Below, in pieces: positions 1 to 13,870 of a stretch of 64,000 nt of DNA; the first letter of the stretch is position 1, and each line of letters begins with the position of its first letter. Source of the stretch: Setophaga petechia (lineage: Eukaryota; Chordata; Aves; Passeriformes; Parulidae); the NCBI GenBank assembly GCA_024362935.1, contig JANCRA010000007.1, forward strand, positions 11,782,503 through 11,846,502, read 5' to 3'. The position numbers were made by a program, and so were the translations under genes. The notes beneath the pieces were generated by a model that made no database searches, had not been told where the DNA came from, and worked only from the letters and a program-made list of their open reading frames with translations.

Positions 1-3000
1 GTGTGCTGCTGTCTGCACACAGGATGTGATCTGTCTGCAACACATCACAGGATGCAAAGAGGGAAAGGAGAGTCTTGTTCCCAACCAGGCCATCAGCAGA
101 ATTCCCAGTGATGGAAGCAGTGCCAATCTTCAGCTCAGCTAATACAATAAGAATTCTTTCCCAGTGACACAAGTAACACTTAACAAGTTCTGAAGTGGAT
201 ATTAGTTATATTTTGATTTGAAAAATTTGATTTTTTGTATTTTGAAAAATTAATTCATCTTCATCAGAGGCTACAGCCTGTAACTTGTATGTTTCTTTTC
301 TCTTCATGAAAAGACTCAAAAATTATACAAAAGTGAACATACTTCCATATGTATTTCCTTGTACTGAGAATCCAAAACAAACAGATAAAGGTTCTCCTGC
401 TCATTAACTTTGATTCATTTTCTAAGTATAGCCTCTGCTTCATAGGCTCAGTGATGCAGTACATAAATGAGGCATGAAAAAAAGCTCCTTGCCCTCACAG
501 TGTGGCACAGGCCACGCTCCCTTGCAGAGTGCCAGGTCATGGTACCCACCCCAGAACCAGCCAAACAGGGTGCCCAGGGCTGGGTGAACTGGAAAGCAGA
601 GCAAGGCTCAGAGAGGATGACCACAGACATGTCTCTCCCTCATCTGCTGTTTCTAGCAGGGCCAAACACAAGGGCAGGGTCTGCAGGCACAAACTGCTGG
701 ATGTTCCTTCTAAATACTCTGGAATTAAAAAATGACAATGCATGGATTTTGGCCTGGAAACCCTTTGCCACAGGAAACAGGTACTGTACTCTTCTCCTGT
801 GATTCTGACATTTGATCTCTCATGTGCTAGGAGCTCTGGAAGAGGCTCTGCTTTGTCCTGCTCCTTTCGTGATAAGAATGAGGAAAAAGGTAAAACAAGA
901 CAGAGAAATGATCAACAAAGAGACTATACAATAACATGTGATTTCCCAGGATAGAAACTGCTAAAATTTAGCCTAGAACATCAGAAGTGTGAAGAAAAAA
1001 TAGGGGAATGGTGTACATTGAAATGCCTAGATACTAAGTAAATTCAGTAGTAAGAAATTAGTTTAAAAGAAAAAAACTGTTTTTAAGTATCCAAGGAGTT
1101 TTTTTCCTTTAAAATTCCATGAAACTTGAAATGGGTTGAACCATGCATCCATACAATTTAATCTGAGATAAAAGGTAAAGCTACTTAGAGTATTATTGGC
1201 ATTATTAGCACCATGGTCTGACCAGCTGAGTTATTGTTTCTCATTTGTGTATGTGCCTGTAAATTAGAGAAAACTTTCTGTTATAAACAAAAATAAACTC
1301 ATTCACAAATGTTTCTGCTATCTCTGGGCAGCTCTTTTTAAATCAGGTAAAAGTTTTTTTGGTCAAATAATGGTCATGACATAGGCAAACCTGAGCTCAG
1401 CTGCCTGTCACAAGAGGGAATAAGCAGATGGGCGATGCTGCTGTACTCAAGTGGAGAGGTCCCTGTACACCCTGCTGTGCTCAGTGAGGGAGAGCCCTGC
1501 TAGTCCCAGGAAGGGGCAATTTACATCAGTCAGGTCTGTAATGGTTCCCTCTATTACCAGGTTTCAAACTAGAAGTTGCACAAGTAGCTAGACTGGGCAA
1601 TGGCAATGATCTCTCCAGCATTTCAAACTATAAATAGACAAAGCACTCAGCATTCTGTTCAAGGTGCTGATGTTTTCTCTTAATTCCTTTTGATCTTCTT
1701 CTTTAATCTGCTACAACCAGTTGTTCGAGGCTCAAACACATACATATCTCTATGCCATTATATTTATAGCTTGTGTTTTTCTTTCCATCCAAGACCAATC
1801 TGATGTTAATTTTTTTCTTTGGCTTTGATTTGTCAGCTCACATTTCTTTTATGGTGTATTTTTTAGGAAACAACAGGAACAAAGGTGTCTCTTTATCTAC
1901 CTTTCATCATTTAAGCCACGCCTAGACTACAAGCTTTCCATAAAACAAAAGCTGAAGTTCAGTACTTTGAATCAAATATTCCATTACTACAGGGCCTAAG
2001 AGGTTGAAGTCCTTCTAAATGTAGTACAAAGCTGTCTTGAGTAATTTGCACTTGTGCAAGAATTATTTCATTGTTTCTACCATTAGGGTTTCAAATCCCC
2101 TTTGTTGTTCCCCTGTGTGATTAAAGTAAAGCAATGTTTCAATGATTTCTTATACCAGACTTGGAGTGCTTTCACAACTAAAAAAAATTCTGGAAGGGAC
2201 AGAGAGTATTTTCTGAATTTCTAAACTCAACGACAGACATACATTAAAAAAAGAAAAAACCCAACAAGACAAACCAACCACCCAAAAACACCTCCCCGAA
2301 AAAGTTCAGAAAAAAACCCCAAACCACCCAGCACTGGTGGGAAGACTGCCTGCATACCTAATAGAGCAGATGTAGACAAAATCTGCCATCTAAAAAATTA
2401 TCAGAGGAGATAAATACCTATTAAGCAGCATTGCAGCACTGTCTGGCTTTTGCTGTGTCTTGTTCTAAGAGAAATAAGCAGTTGCCTAAAGCTGACAAGA
2501 TATTCTGGTATCATCAGTCCTTGCTCCCACAAGCCCCACCTTTTTTCTCCTTCTTCCAACACTCAAGCAGGTACTAGTGATGAGAGGCAACTGCTGCTAT
2601 TGCTATTACTCTGTGTAATTTTTGTGTGGCATGCATGTGTGCACATGTGAGAGAAGAAATAATAAAGCATTCTAATGCCTTTATGAAAACTACAGCTTTT
2701 AATCTTTTCTGAATCAAAACAGCTTTTAAAAAGAATAAAATATTTTCAGAGCATACACTACTGTTTTTGTCATCCTCTGCTTCTCACTAATGTCCACTTG
2801 CCTCATAAAATTAATTATACAATGTATACACAAGCAGGGGTCAGACTGTAAGAGCATTCATGCACTGCAAAGTAGAAAGAATTGCCAAGAGAAGCAATTA
2901 AAAATAGCATTTCTACAGAGATACAAGTTGTGGGACAGTCGACCTCATTTTGAGCCAGTTAAACAGAGTTGTATTGAAATGCAAATATGTTGATTCCACA

Positions 3001-5491
3001 AGTGTTTCTGTGGGTACCTGTTAAAGAAATTTCCTTCAAAAGCTATTAAAGAGTACATTGGTTTTGCATCAAACCATACATGAAAACACAATAGGCTCTG
3101 TTAAATAAAGATAAAGGAGAGGAATAACCTTGTTAAAAGCATGACTGCATGAAGCAAGGTTGTGCATTTACCACTATTTGGCTGTAATTACAACTTGTAG
3201 AAAAACAGTATTTTACTTGGGAACCAATACAGTGGCCACTAAATTAAACCACTATTCATTTTGGTTTTAACCATTTTTATTTCCATTTCAGTGTTTTGGA
3301 GGCCTTTATTTAATATATGGCAACATCAGTTCAGTAAGCACATGCCAGCAAAAAGGAAATAACCAGGCTAGGAGTGTTTTTTGATCTCTGGCTGTAAGGG
3401 CTCACTGGGCCTTTATGGCCAAAGGACAGCAGTGAACAATGCAGATTTCCAGGTAATTGGAAGCACATCCAAGACATTTTTGGAACTTCATTTAAATCCA
3501 GTTTGCATAATCATTTCAACAGAGACAAATAACAAAACAGAAAGAACCTCAATGAATTTCCACTGAGGCACAGTCTTTTTTATTCATAGTGGTGTAATGA
3601 AAAAATAACCAGAGCTGCAATTAAGATCAGGTGAGAAAACAAGCAGCTTACCAAGACAGCTATAGGAGAGAGCACTGGGCAACAAAAGGACAGAACTCTG
3701 CCAAAATGGGGCAGTTCCAGAATTTCTTTAGATTATTTAACTCCTTCACCAAAATTCAGCCAGTAAGCTGAATATGATAATTAACATGAACAACTGAAAA
3801 CCTCCAGATAACACATCCATTCACAAAGAATCCTCTCCCTTTACATAATCCACGCTGTTGTTAATTAAATTGTGCTGACTGGCAAGACCATTAGCTGCAA
3901 GTTTCTTATCTAGCTATGTCTCCTATGGGATGTGAACTGCTTTGCTTCCAAGGAAGACTGAGGCTGACATTGGGGTATCCCAACTGGGCTCTCTATGTTT
4001 CTGTAGGACATGCATTTTGAGGGAGAGGCTCCTTCTTATTTATACATTTTTCTTAGGTTCTGAAATCTTGATAGTAGGTAAGGCCTACAGATAGTTCTGG
4101 AAAATAATTATTGCCCTGGTTTAAATTCCCAGCGTCATTTAGTCCCAGGAAATGAGTTTTACACTGTGGTTCAAATGCATCCTTGGTCCTTTTGACAACA
4201 AATTATTAAATAAGTAAACAAATATTAAGGATTGAAAAATTTCCCAGCAAGAGTTTACAAAGATTTATGGTATAAATTAAGGTTTTTGAGTCCCTGACCT
4301 CCAGTTTAGTTGCTGTATTATTTATATTGCTGAAAACCAATGTTTATCACTATATATATTGAAATGACATCACATTCCTTTTTCTGATACAAATTAGATT
4401 TAAGCCAGAGCTTTTAGCTTCAAACCATTCTGAAAAGCCTGAGGATGTATTGATTGTCATAAGACACAAGGCATCAGTTTTTTCACCTCTTCCAGACTGT
4501 TACTCAGAGAAATACCACTAGAAGGAATTGTCTAAATGATTTCAAAATGTAGATTGTGATCAAAATAAGCAATGCAAGATACTAAATCCTTTCATTTTGG
4601 GAAACAGATATAAATCTCCTTGGCTCTTGATATTTCTGTTTTCAAAACACAAGACAAACTCAGCTAACCTCTCTCAGCAGCTATTTTACTCCAGTGGCTT
4701 CACAGCCATCTGTTTCTAGTGTCAGGAGTGCATCAGAATTGAAATTCAGACTCCATCCTGAACAGGGAGATGAGGCTTTTGAATAAACACCATAATCCAA
4801 AATATGTCCCACATCTCCAGAGCAATAATAGCAGGGAAGGAAAGAGTGGTGAGTTGTGAATATGGGCCATTCCTCCAGTTGCAATGATTCACAGTTTTGT
4901 CTTGAATACATTGCTCACATCTGACATTGTCTTTGGACTGGCCTTGAATTTCAGTGCCTACAAAAGAGAAATTGCTTGTTCTGTTTACTCTGGAGCAAAT
5001 TGCCATGGTTATAGTACAATCTACAAGTACAGAAAAAGCTACCACGTGTTCATGGAAAAGGCAATGATCAAAAAAAAGGAGGATCACTAACAAGAAAGGA
5101 GGTGTTTCATTTCAGTAGTTACTGGGGCTGAAACTACATTTACAGATCTCTCTATACAAATTAAGCACTGTTTCCAACAGTATAATCAAGGACCACTCTG
5201 CACTTTACAGCCTCGAGAGGAGCATAACCAGAAATGTACACAGGGCAAAATGGCAGTTTCACTAAAAAAGTGAGATTTAAAAACACATACTCATTCAAAA
5301 CTCTAAGTGAAGACTGAAGTCTTCAGAATTCTTGGAGCAATAAAATAGCCCGTTTACATGGGATTGTTAATTTCTAATACCAAACATGAAGTACATAAAA
5401 ATACATTTCAAAATGTTAAAATAAAGTAGAGAATTTTGATGTTTTTTGAACGTTCAAGTAGTCATCCTAAGCAGAAGTTAAACAAAATCAG
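1..5491. other. Intergenic sequence, no gene supported
   Basis: AT-rich single-copy DNA. Short frames at 467-802 and 4746-5093 lack recognisable domains, splice context or codon bias. Apart from the A/C-rich tract at 2.25-2.33 kb, I see no defined element. Confidence 0.7.
2246..2332. repeat. A/C-rich low-complexity tract
   Basis: The plus strand is dominated by A and C runs (AAAAAAACCCC-type). This is the complement of the G/T-rich tracts elsewhere in the window. Confidence 0.8.
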
Positions 5492-5578
5492 CTTTGGGGT
5501 GGTTTTTTTGTTGTTGTTTGGGGTTTTTGTTTGTTTTTGGGTTTGGGGGGTTTGTTTTTTGTTTGGTTGGTTTTTTGT
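5492..5578. repeat. G/T-rich low-complexity tract
   Basis: The plus strand is almost entirely T and G, with runs such as GGGTTTGGGGGGTTTG. It lies 160 bp left of the CR1 3' end. A 71-codon frame over it, rich in Phe, Val and Gly, is an artefact of composition. Confidence 0.9.
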
Positions 5579-5737
5579 ATTGGTGATTAAATGCTGCCCT
5601 CACCAAGACTCACCACATAGTTCAGCTGCAGGGCTAGAAATGTTAATCTAAAACTAAATGAAATTATTTTGCCACATGCTTTTCTCTTTGCATGCTTTTT
5701 AGCAAAAGGAACACCTGTAAGTCAACTGATTACCATA

Positions 5738-5806
5738 TGTGGGGTAGAAGATAATCACCTCAAAAGGTCCCTTCCAACCCAAACTATTCTATGAATCCAT
5801 GATTGT
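5738..5806 (+). mobile_element. CR1 LINE, short 5'-truncated 3' end
   Basis: The block AAAAGGTCCCTTCCAACCC followed by AAACTATTCTATGAATCC is the 3' terminus of an avian CR1 element, ending in the ATTCTATGA-type tail. Only about 70 bp is present, as is common for 5'-truncated copies. It is the clearest single sign that the window is avian. Confidence 0.85.
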
Positions 5807-8800
5807 GGAGATTCTGAATAAGGATTATAGATATACAGAATGCAGTACTGGATTGCAGGTGCACCTACAATAGTGAAAACTATGTAACACTGCCTTGGCT
5901 CACACAATGCTTAAAATATGCTTTTCTCAGTTATCTATGTCCTGCTCAGACTACTATTTACTATATTTACTCTTCTCCATATGTCTGAGGAGATGTCGTA
6001 GCTCATGAAACTTCTGCAGCTGCAATAGTTAGCTGCCATTGATCACATTGTTATAAAAGAAGAAAATTGGGGCAATTGTACCTTTGTCAATATTTGCTGC
6101 TGTGACAAAGGGTTAGTTCTTCCTATATCAACTGCAACTGCAGTATGAGGGTTGCAATAGAGTTTTGAGCTATGTCTCTTGGATTACCTTTTTTAGACAT
6201 ATTATCTACCTCAGCTTTTAATACCTACTGTAACTCTTGCTGCAATCATGTATATACTGTGTGAACTCTAGTGGATTTACTTGTTAAAGTTAAGCTGTTT
6301 TTTATAGAAAAGACTTTATAATGAGCCCAGTGTTGGGCAGTGATGCATAGAGAGTCAGTGCACTAAATTTTCTGGAAGTTGATTAAGATGGCCTTTGGTC
6401 CCCACAGATTTACTGTATTAAAAAAAAATATCTAAATCAAAGTAATAAAGATTGTTCCTTTTCTCCTGGATTTTTAATGTAATTTATACTAAAATAAAGA
6501 TCAGAAGTCAAACCCAACAGCCCACCCGTACATGCATACGAGTTTGTAATAGAAAAAGACAAAGGACACACTCTAAATTCCATTTTACAGAGTAGGAAAG
6601 AAGAAGAAAGATATCAGAGGCTTTACCTAAAGTAAAACAAGAAATACACAGCAATAACAGTGACTGGCCTCCAGAAGGCAGAAGTTATCATCCCTGCTAG
6701 AATGTGTGAATCCTCTTTGGTACCGTAATCAAGTCTCTGCCAATGATACACACGCTGCTGCAAAATGCCAGCCATGAAGGAAAAGGAAAAAGTACTTACC
6801 TGGTTGTAGCAAGGTTCATCATTCCCTCTTCTGACAGGACTGGAAAGAGCAGTTTTCTTTAATACCAAGGTACTTCAATTACTTTTGCAGCACAAATACA
6901 TTCCTCTTATTTTCTGCTTCTTTGGCTATAGAGAAAAGAAAGGATCTCTGTCCTGGATTGTACAGACCATGACTATGCTTTGCTCTCCACAATTTGGAGC
7001 CTATTGCAGGTGCAATTTTTCAGTCTTCAACCAAAACACTGCAAATTACCTTCACCAAGTCCTGTAATAATTTTAGCTGTAACATTGTCATGAGTGTTGA
7101 ATGTACTGAGCCCTGTGCTAAACATGAGAAGTTTATTCACTCCTACAGACTACTGACACTGCAAAAAACACCTAAATTCTACTCTAGGTAGTGCAGGAAA
7201 GGCTTGGAGATAAAAAACCAAAGAAATGGAATCAGTGTATATCAGTGTTCATCTGTGTATATCCTTTAAAGCGTTCACTTCAGGTAAGCTAGGAAGAAAG
7301 CAATGTTCTCATGATTTCTACTTGCTCTTTCCTATTTATCATTTAACTTCTACATATAAACAAACTTGCAAAACAAAAGTGCAAAGTTTGACCAAGCATT
7401 TAAATACCCTTGTGTGCTTTTGCTAAGGCAAAGGTGATTTAAGAGGAATCCCGCTTAGAGGTAAAAAAAAACCCCTTTGATATTACCATAACACATGTCT
7501 GAACACACGGGTAAGATTCAGTTTTGAAGCTTTTACAAAATATCACTACAAAGCAGACAAAGTAAAGATGTGATAGATAGAACAGAGAGCAAATGTCCTT
7601 TCCAACAGAAAACACAATGTTCATTAATCCATATAAGTAAAAGAATGAAGCATAATTCATCTTATCAACAGTTTATTATATGATCATAATGCAAGACTTG
7701 AAGCTCCCTAACACACTGGAAAATATAAATGAATATAAAGACCAAACTGGGAGCTATGTTATGTAACAGTTAGTGCAATAGGCATGAAGGGAGTCATATA
7801 TATGTATTTATTATCAAGGACACACAAAACTACTTAGATCTATCCTTGGTTTTTCAATATGGTTCTGTTCTATTAAGGGCAGAAAGATGAACTGTGCTAA
7901 CAGACAGAAAAGCATGGGCAAGTGCATGACAAATCTATGACAGGGTGAAAATTTCCAAAGCATTCACATTTGTCTTTAAACATCTGAATTGCTATTTTCA
8001 ACACCAATGTTTCCTTCCACCCACAGCTGAGAACTAACCAAAAGCTTTCAAAACACTTACTGTAAATATTTCTTTTCAACTGCATAATATGTGAGTGCTC
8101 CCATGGTCCACCTTTCACAAATGTCCTGAATAGCACTTGGAATGGCAGAAATGCAAGAGTAAACAGCATGAGTGACTCATATTGTATGAAACTGTCTGGG
8201 AGGACATTTGCCCCACATAGTTCATATTAAAGTGAAAGAGAACCATCAGATGGATTGAATAACTGAGGAATTACAGAGACTTCTGAAACAAAGAAGCAAG
8301 CCTGAATAGAGTTATTGAAGCAAGAACATTTGTAAGAGATGGGAGACCTGGAGGTTGACACAGAGGTGGCCAAAACATGTTTTGATGGTACCACAGGTTA
8401 TCACACAATTGGCACAGCCTCTGCCAAGGCCTCTCAGAGCATCCTCATCATCAGACATGCTGAGCAGTCACAATCCAACCAGGTGAGGTCCTGGGGGCGC
8501 CAAGTAGACCCCCAACCCTGGAGGGGCTGCACATCACTCAGGGAGGGTGGGGAGCTCGTGGGGAACTGAGGGTAGGATTAGTTACAGGTGTTCCTCAGGT
8601 TTGTAACTCTATCTGCAGTGGACAGCTCAGAGCATTTAAGTGAGGACTATTCCAGGTTCTTGAATGAGAACTAGTTCTGGAGTAATACTAGCTATATGTA
8701 ACATACTAGTTCTTATGTAATCTTTCTGAGAAAAGTCTATCCCAGTTCAATTTTAGGGATTTCTGTCAACTAATTTAAGTGTCATGATTTCAGTTTTCCC

Positions 8801-9299
8801 ACCACTGAGGAGGATGCAGGAACACTTGCTTACCATCAGCTCCAAAGGTAGCACCCTCCAGCTGTCTTCTTCAACCCAGAACAGCCATGAGTCTGCTGCC
8901 TCCCTCATTTAATGACTGAGAGATTAATCGGTTCACAGGACTTGTTAAAACTAGTCAAGAGAGATAAATAATGGAGATAATTGGCTAAATCCTAGCTTTT
9001 GAAAATATCCAGGGCTCTGATTCATGACTAAGGACAGCTTGCATTGAGGTGGCAATCCTGCAGTCCGGCTCCAGCTGACTACAGGCAAGTGCAACTATTT
9101 TTGTGGCAGCATCTGAATAACCACAAATTACAGCCTGATATATTACAGAAACCCAGAGAGTAGCCTCTGTTTACCTCAATACCCTGGGCTCTTAAGACCA
9201 TGAAATTCCAAGTTTTGCTTGGTGTAGAAATACCCAAACAGCTCAGAGCATTCTGCTTCTGGCACAGAGGGGTAGGAGCTGCTATATCAATCTCTTTCT

Positions 9300-9445
9300 A
9301 TTATGTGACTCGCGCTTTTTTGCAACTGTTATTGCAATAACAATTTAAGTGCATGAAAATGTCAAATATTTATAGAGCGACTTATTTTTAATTAGTCAAT
9401 TAATTTCAAATTAATAGAATTTATTTCTTGTTTCCTTCAGGTTAT
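9300..9445. promoter_or_regulatory. Candidate conserved non-coding element
   Basis: This AT-rich but non-repetitive stretch is dense in homeodomain-type cores (TTTAATTAG, TCAATTAATTTCAAATTAAT) together with ATTGCAATAACAATT. Such clusters are common in developmental enhancers located in gene deserts. The call rests on appearance only. Confidence 0.2.
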
Positions 9446-10476
9446 TTATTCATCACTCCTAGATTTGTGATATGCTGACCCTTTGGGTTTTTTTTATACT
9501 ACGTATCTAGCTGAGTCAGGTGATTATTTAATTTGCAGTAATATACTAATACATACTACTACTAAAACAGTGTATTTTCAAAGCTGGAAATTATTCCATC
9601 TTTGGTGAGTTGTCTCTCACACTTGCTTCTCACACTACATCTATTAATAAAATTCTCATGAAATCAAAATGGGATTTACTACTAGGATTTTTCCCACACA
9701 TTGAAAAGCATACTTCTCAATCTTACAATTACAACACAGAATATCACATTTGATTATCACTGAAGAAAGGACAGGCTTAATTATAAGAGGTTTGGTAAAC
9801 TCAGTGTGCTCTTCATGAATTATCTCTCACACTGACAAAATTTTCACACAGTTGTCAGGGTGAAGGCTGAGACAGACCACATAGATGTCTCCTATGTCTG
9901 CCTTCATTAAACAAAGCAGAGGGAGGGCCTGGAAAACTAAATAGCTGTGTGCAACTGCTCAGTCCCAGCTATTAGTACAGTCCTGCTTATGCTGATCCCA
10001 TTCTTACAGGAGAGCTTTCAGAAGACAGTGTTTCCAAGATGAATATAAAGTTAATAGAACAGGCATTGTGAATCTAAGGTGCATGGCAGTAGTGCAGAAT
10101 GGATCCATTTAACAGCACCTGCAGGTCACTGTCCACAAGTATTTATTGTCACAGCTCTGCAATGCAGGGCTGAGAAGGGAGCCTGGTGATTCCCTCAGTC
10201 TGGGAGCTCCATTAGCAGAATATCCACAGGCTCAAACAACATGGAGCATTCGTAGCCAAATCCAAGCAAGTTTTGAAAACAAAGCCTAGAAATTTATTTT
10301 TTTCTGACTCTAGCACATCCTAGTGTGATCTTCAACACAATTTTCAGTCTAAATTCTGTGAGTTAAAACTGAGTTTGACCAAGACTGCAGTAGAGAGAGC
10401 AAGCACAATATTGTTAGGAACTGAAGTTTACAGTACTCACTTCTGGAAACAAAATTGGAAGTTCTAAGTAAAGAGA

Positions 10477-10580
10477 AGGGGTGGAGTGGGGGGATATCTG
10501 GGTTGGGGTTTTTTGGTTTCTTGCAGGCTTTTTTTGGTGGGATTTTTTGGGGTTTTTTTTGGGGGGGGTAGTTTTGCGGG
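10477..10580. repeat. G/T-rich low-complexity tract with G-quadruplex potential
   Basis: T runs alternate with G runs. GGG at 10539-10541, GGGG at 10549-10552 and eight Gs at 10561-10568 could form a G-quadruplex, with the last run supplying two strands. The minus-strand frame at 10349-10636 with its Pro/Lys repeats is composition-driven and not a gene. Confidence 0.85.
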
Positions 10581-13500
10581 TAGTTTTCCTTAGGCAGAGG
10601 AAGCAACAGAAACTTTTTCAAGGTTTTTAGCCACACTTTGTAGATCCCACTGCTCTGAGTATTTTGTGTTCAGGCAGAACATAATTATAGATCTAAGTTT
10701 TACAATAGCTAAAAGTAGACACAGCAAATTTGAAACACCCCTGGTCTTAGTTCTAATCCATTCTATGCCTTGCAGTTTATGACATCCCAGAAGGTTCAGC
10801 TACAGGTGCTGCTTCACCATTCAAATCAAAAAGTGAAAGCAATGCACATTATGCATCTGAAAACTCATTTTTTTTATTTTGCAAAGCTACTATCTTTACT
10901 GAAGAAAATTATAAATCAGGTGTGCAAAAAAGTAATATGTTAAAATATCATAAAGTAATGCAAAATATAAATTCGAATGAAAAAACTCTTGCATTGGACT
11001 GATTGACTGCAAAGCAAAATAATCCACAGTGAAAAATTGGAAGGAAGGAAATTAGTATCTCATCACATTCCTTTCCCAAAGATAATATCAAAGTTGCACA
11101 ATACAAACAGATTTTGAAAAGTACAAAAACAACAGAGATAGAGGCAAGTCTGTCTGTACTTCAGATATCAGTAATTCAGCTCTTCACCAATGTCTCAGAA
11201 AAGAAACAATAGTTGCTCCTTGATCACTTCAAATTATCAACTACTGGCTCACTCCGTGTCTTCACCAGAAAATGGACAATAATTGATTTAAACCTAGCTG
11301 GTTAAGACCTGTACTTGTCCTTATGGCAGAGAAAGCCAATACAAATTAAACTTTTCTTCCTTCCTGTTTGTATGTAATAATCATGGCAGTGGAAGACATT
11401 ATGATCTCAAGGAGCATCCTAAGCCATGTAAGGATTGCCACCTGATAATAGCATCAGAGTTACTAAAATATGAACTTAGTGTCCTACTGGTCCCTTCTGC
11501 AACTTCTATTTAAATGGGATTTTGCAAGGTTACTGAAGGTAGTGGAATGTTCCCACAGCTCACAAAGGACAGTCATAAGCACATAAGTGGTACTGCTGAG
11601 GACTCAGGGTGGTATTCATCCCATGACATTGCATTTGCCTGATGATCTATGACTACAGGGATCCTTTGCCCCCACTTATAGCTCATTCCAGCATTCCTCC
11701 TTTCTTCCTGCTCTGCAAATGAAGCACAGTGAATTGCTGCTTCATCATCCTGACACCTTGCACCACCTCACTGCATTGTCTGCCACAGCTACCCAAATTT
11801 GCAATATACTTCTGCTGCTTTGGGGCTCCATCAATACACATCAAGGCAAAAGGAAAGGAAGGAATAAGATTTTTTCACACATAGATAATACATTGATTCT
11901 ATGAACATAAATTCCATTTGTAAAACTCCTGCATTCGCTTCCACATTTTTTTCCAAGGGATTATCACCAAAAGGATTGCCAAGAACCATAGACCTTTTAA
12001 AACCCCTCCTGAAGTTCATTATAGTCTGTAAATTAAAATCACACCTCCCTGAGAATTTCCACTGTACATCAATCTCATTGCAGCTGCAAATATTCTGCCA
12101 GAAATTATTTTAATGGCTTTCATCCTCTACATAAACATTTCCTTCTCACAAGTTGTGTTTCTTATGTAAATATCTGATTTGAGAAATAATCTGGTTTATT
12201 CTAGGAAAATAAACAATAAATTTTTAAATCTTAGTGCAGTATTAAGAAGTGTGACACTTTTGGCTTTTTCTATGTACCAGGGGAGATTGCTTGATAGGCA
12301 GCTAGGCAGGAGGGCAAAATGGGATGGGAAATAGGTTCACATTCCAGAGGGGGTTGGGGACAGGAAATGGCATAACACTGCAACAGCTTTTCATGCCAAC
12401 ACCTTTAGCATTGAAAACCATACGTGGCATTGTAGATGTGGTAAGCAAAGATTAAGTTGATACAAGAAAGCCATTACTTCCTTATTAGACCACACATACA
12501 TTGATAGACCTAAATTCTTATCCAGCCTTGAATTCTGTTCACAAAACACTGTTCAGAATGTGTCATACACACTGAGACCTGACTGCTGTTGTTTGAGGGT
12601 TCCCAACCCAAGGATCAAAGCTCTTTACTCATTCCCAAATTGGACAGAAACATGTTAGAGGGGAGTACCCAGTAGCCTGTGATAATGCGCAGCCACACTG
12701 ACATGAGGGCTCCAGAGGGAACAACGATTTATAAATTCTGTAAAATGAAAAGTTATGTCATCATGCTAAGCCCCTTTTCACCCTGATGAACTCTGCCTTT
12801 TTGACCTGGCTGGGAAATGACTTCGAACGAGGGAAGCTCTTTTATGGTCTCAGTGGACCTCAAAAATACATTTGAATATTTGAAATCAAACAGGTACCAT
12901 GGGTTTGACTGACATGGAGATTTGTTCGTTGTTCAAAGCTTCAAACACATGAATTTACAAACAGATATCACTCTAGAACCTGATGACAGTCTCTTCATTA
13001 TACATGCTCCTTTGGTGATTTGGCTGCTGTAAATTTTCACTAATGTATTCAGAGACATAGTTCATCTGCAAATGAGATGCCCTTTTCAATTACATTTCTA
13101 GGGGAGAAGAGTTGTCTAGAAAACTTTTTGACAGTATTTGGGAAAGAGTGAAAAGAATAAATTTTTGAAAAAGTGAAAGAGGTTTTTTTTCAGGAGAGTT
13201 TTTGGGTTATTTTTCTTCCTGCTAGCTAATTTAATTTTGGGTTGCTACATTAATGCTCTTCTCCCATACTATGTTCCTTCAGTAACAACTACTTGAGTGA
13301 TTTTGTAATTGACTGCCACAATGCTTATGGCTGTATAGGCAAAATTTACTGTGATTACATCCAAATTAATTATTTCCACCCAAATATGAGGAGAGTAGAA
13401 TTTGCTTGGGGGGAAAAAAGTGTTTCACATTCCCTCAGCTCTCTCAAAAAGAAAACTCATAACCCCTCCCAGACAAAGGGTTTTTTAAAAGTAAACTGCA

Positions 13501-13679
13501 ATGCCAAGAACTGAACCAACAGATTTCTTCATGGCTTAATCATAATTTTGAATTATGTATGATGGGTTAAATCTGATAAATTAGGCAACTTCTGACCATG
13601 AGCTGAGAGGGGTTTCAAGTAATGTGATTTCATGTAATCCATGAATGACCAAAGATAACAGTGGGCACCTCTCTCAAAC

Positions 13680-13870
13680 TATATAAAGGTCAGATGGCAG
13701 GGAAAAGCCTAAGGACACAGCTTCAGCCAGAGAGAAGCACTAGGGACTCCAATTCCTTTTCTCCTGGGGCAGGGATCACAGCACTTGCTCCCAGGATTGT
13801 GCCACGACACCCTTCTGCTTTGGGAGTGTGCTAGAGGAGCTGGAGAGCAGCCATGGGATGCTTTTGCTTC
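13680..13870 (+). promoter_or_regulatory. TATA-box-containing, promoter-like segment (possible LTR relic)
   Basis: A strong TATA box, CTATATAAAGG, lies at 13679-13689. About 30 bp downstream begins a more GC-rich stretch (AGCTTCAGCCAGAGAGAAGC and onward) ending with AGCCATGGG near 13855. The layout resembles a TATA promoter or the U3/R part of a solo LTR. I do not recognise the family, and no poly(A) signal or terminal repeats were confirmed. Confidence 0.25.

Noticed and set aside
4681..5093. Overlapping minus-strand frames (76 and 115 codons)
   Set aside because: No domain or splice context, and composition like the surrounding intergenic DNA.
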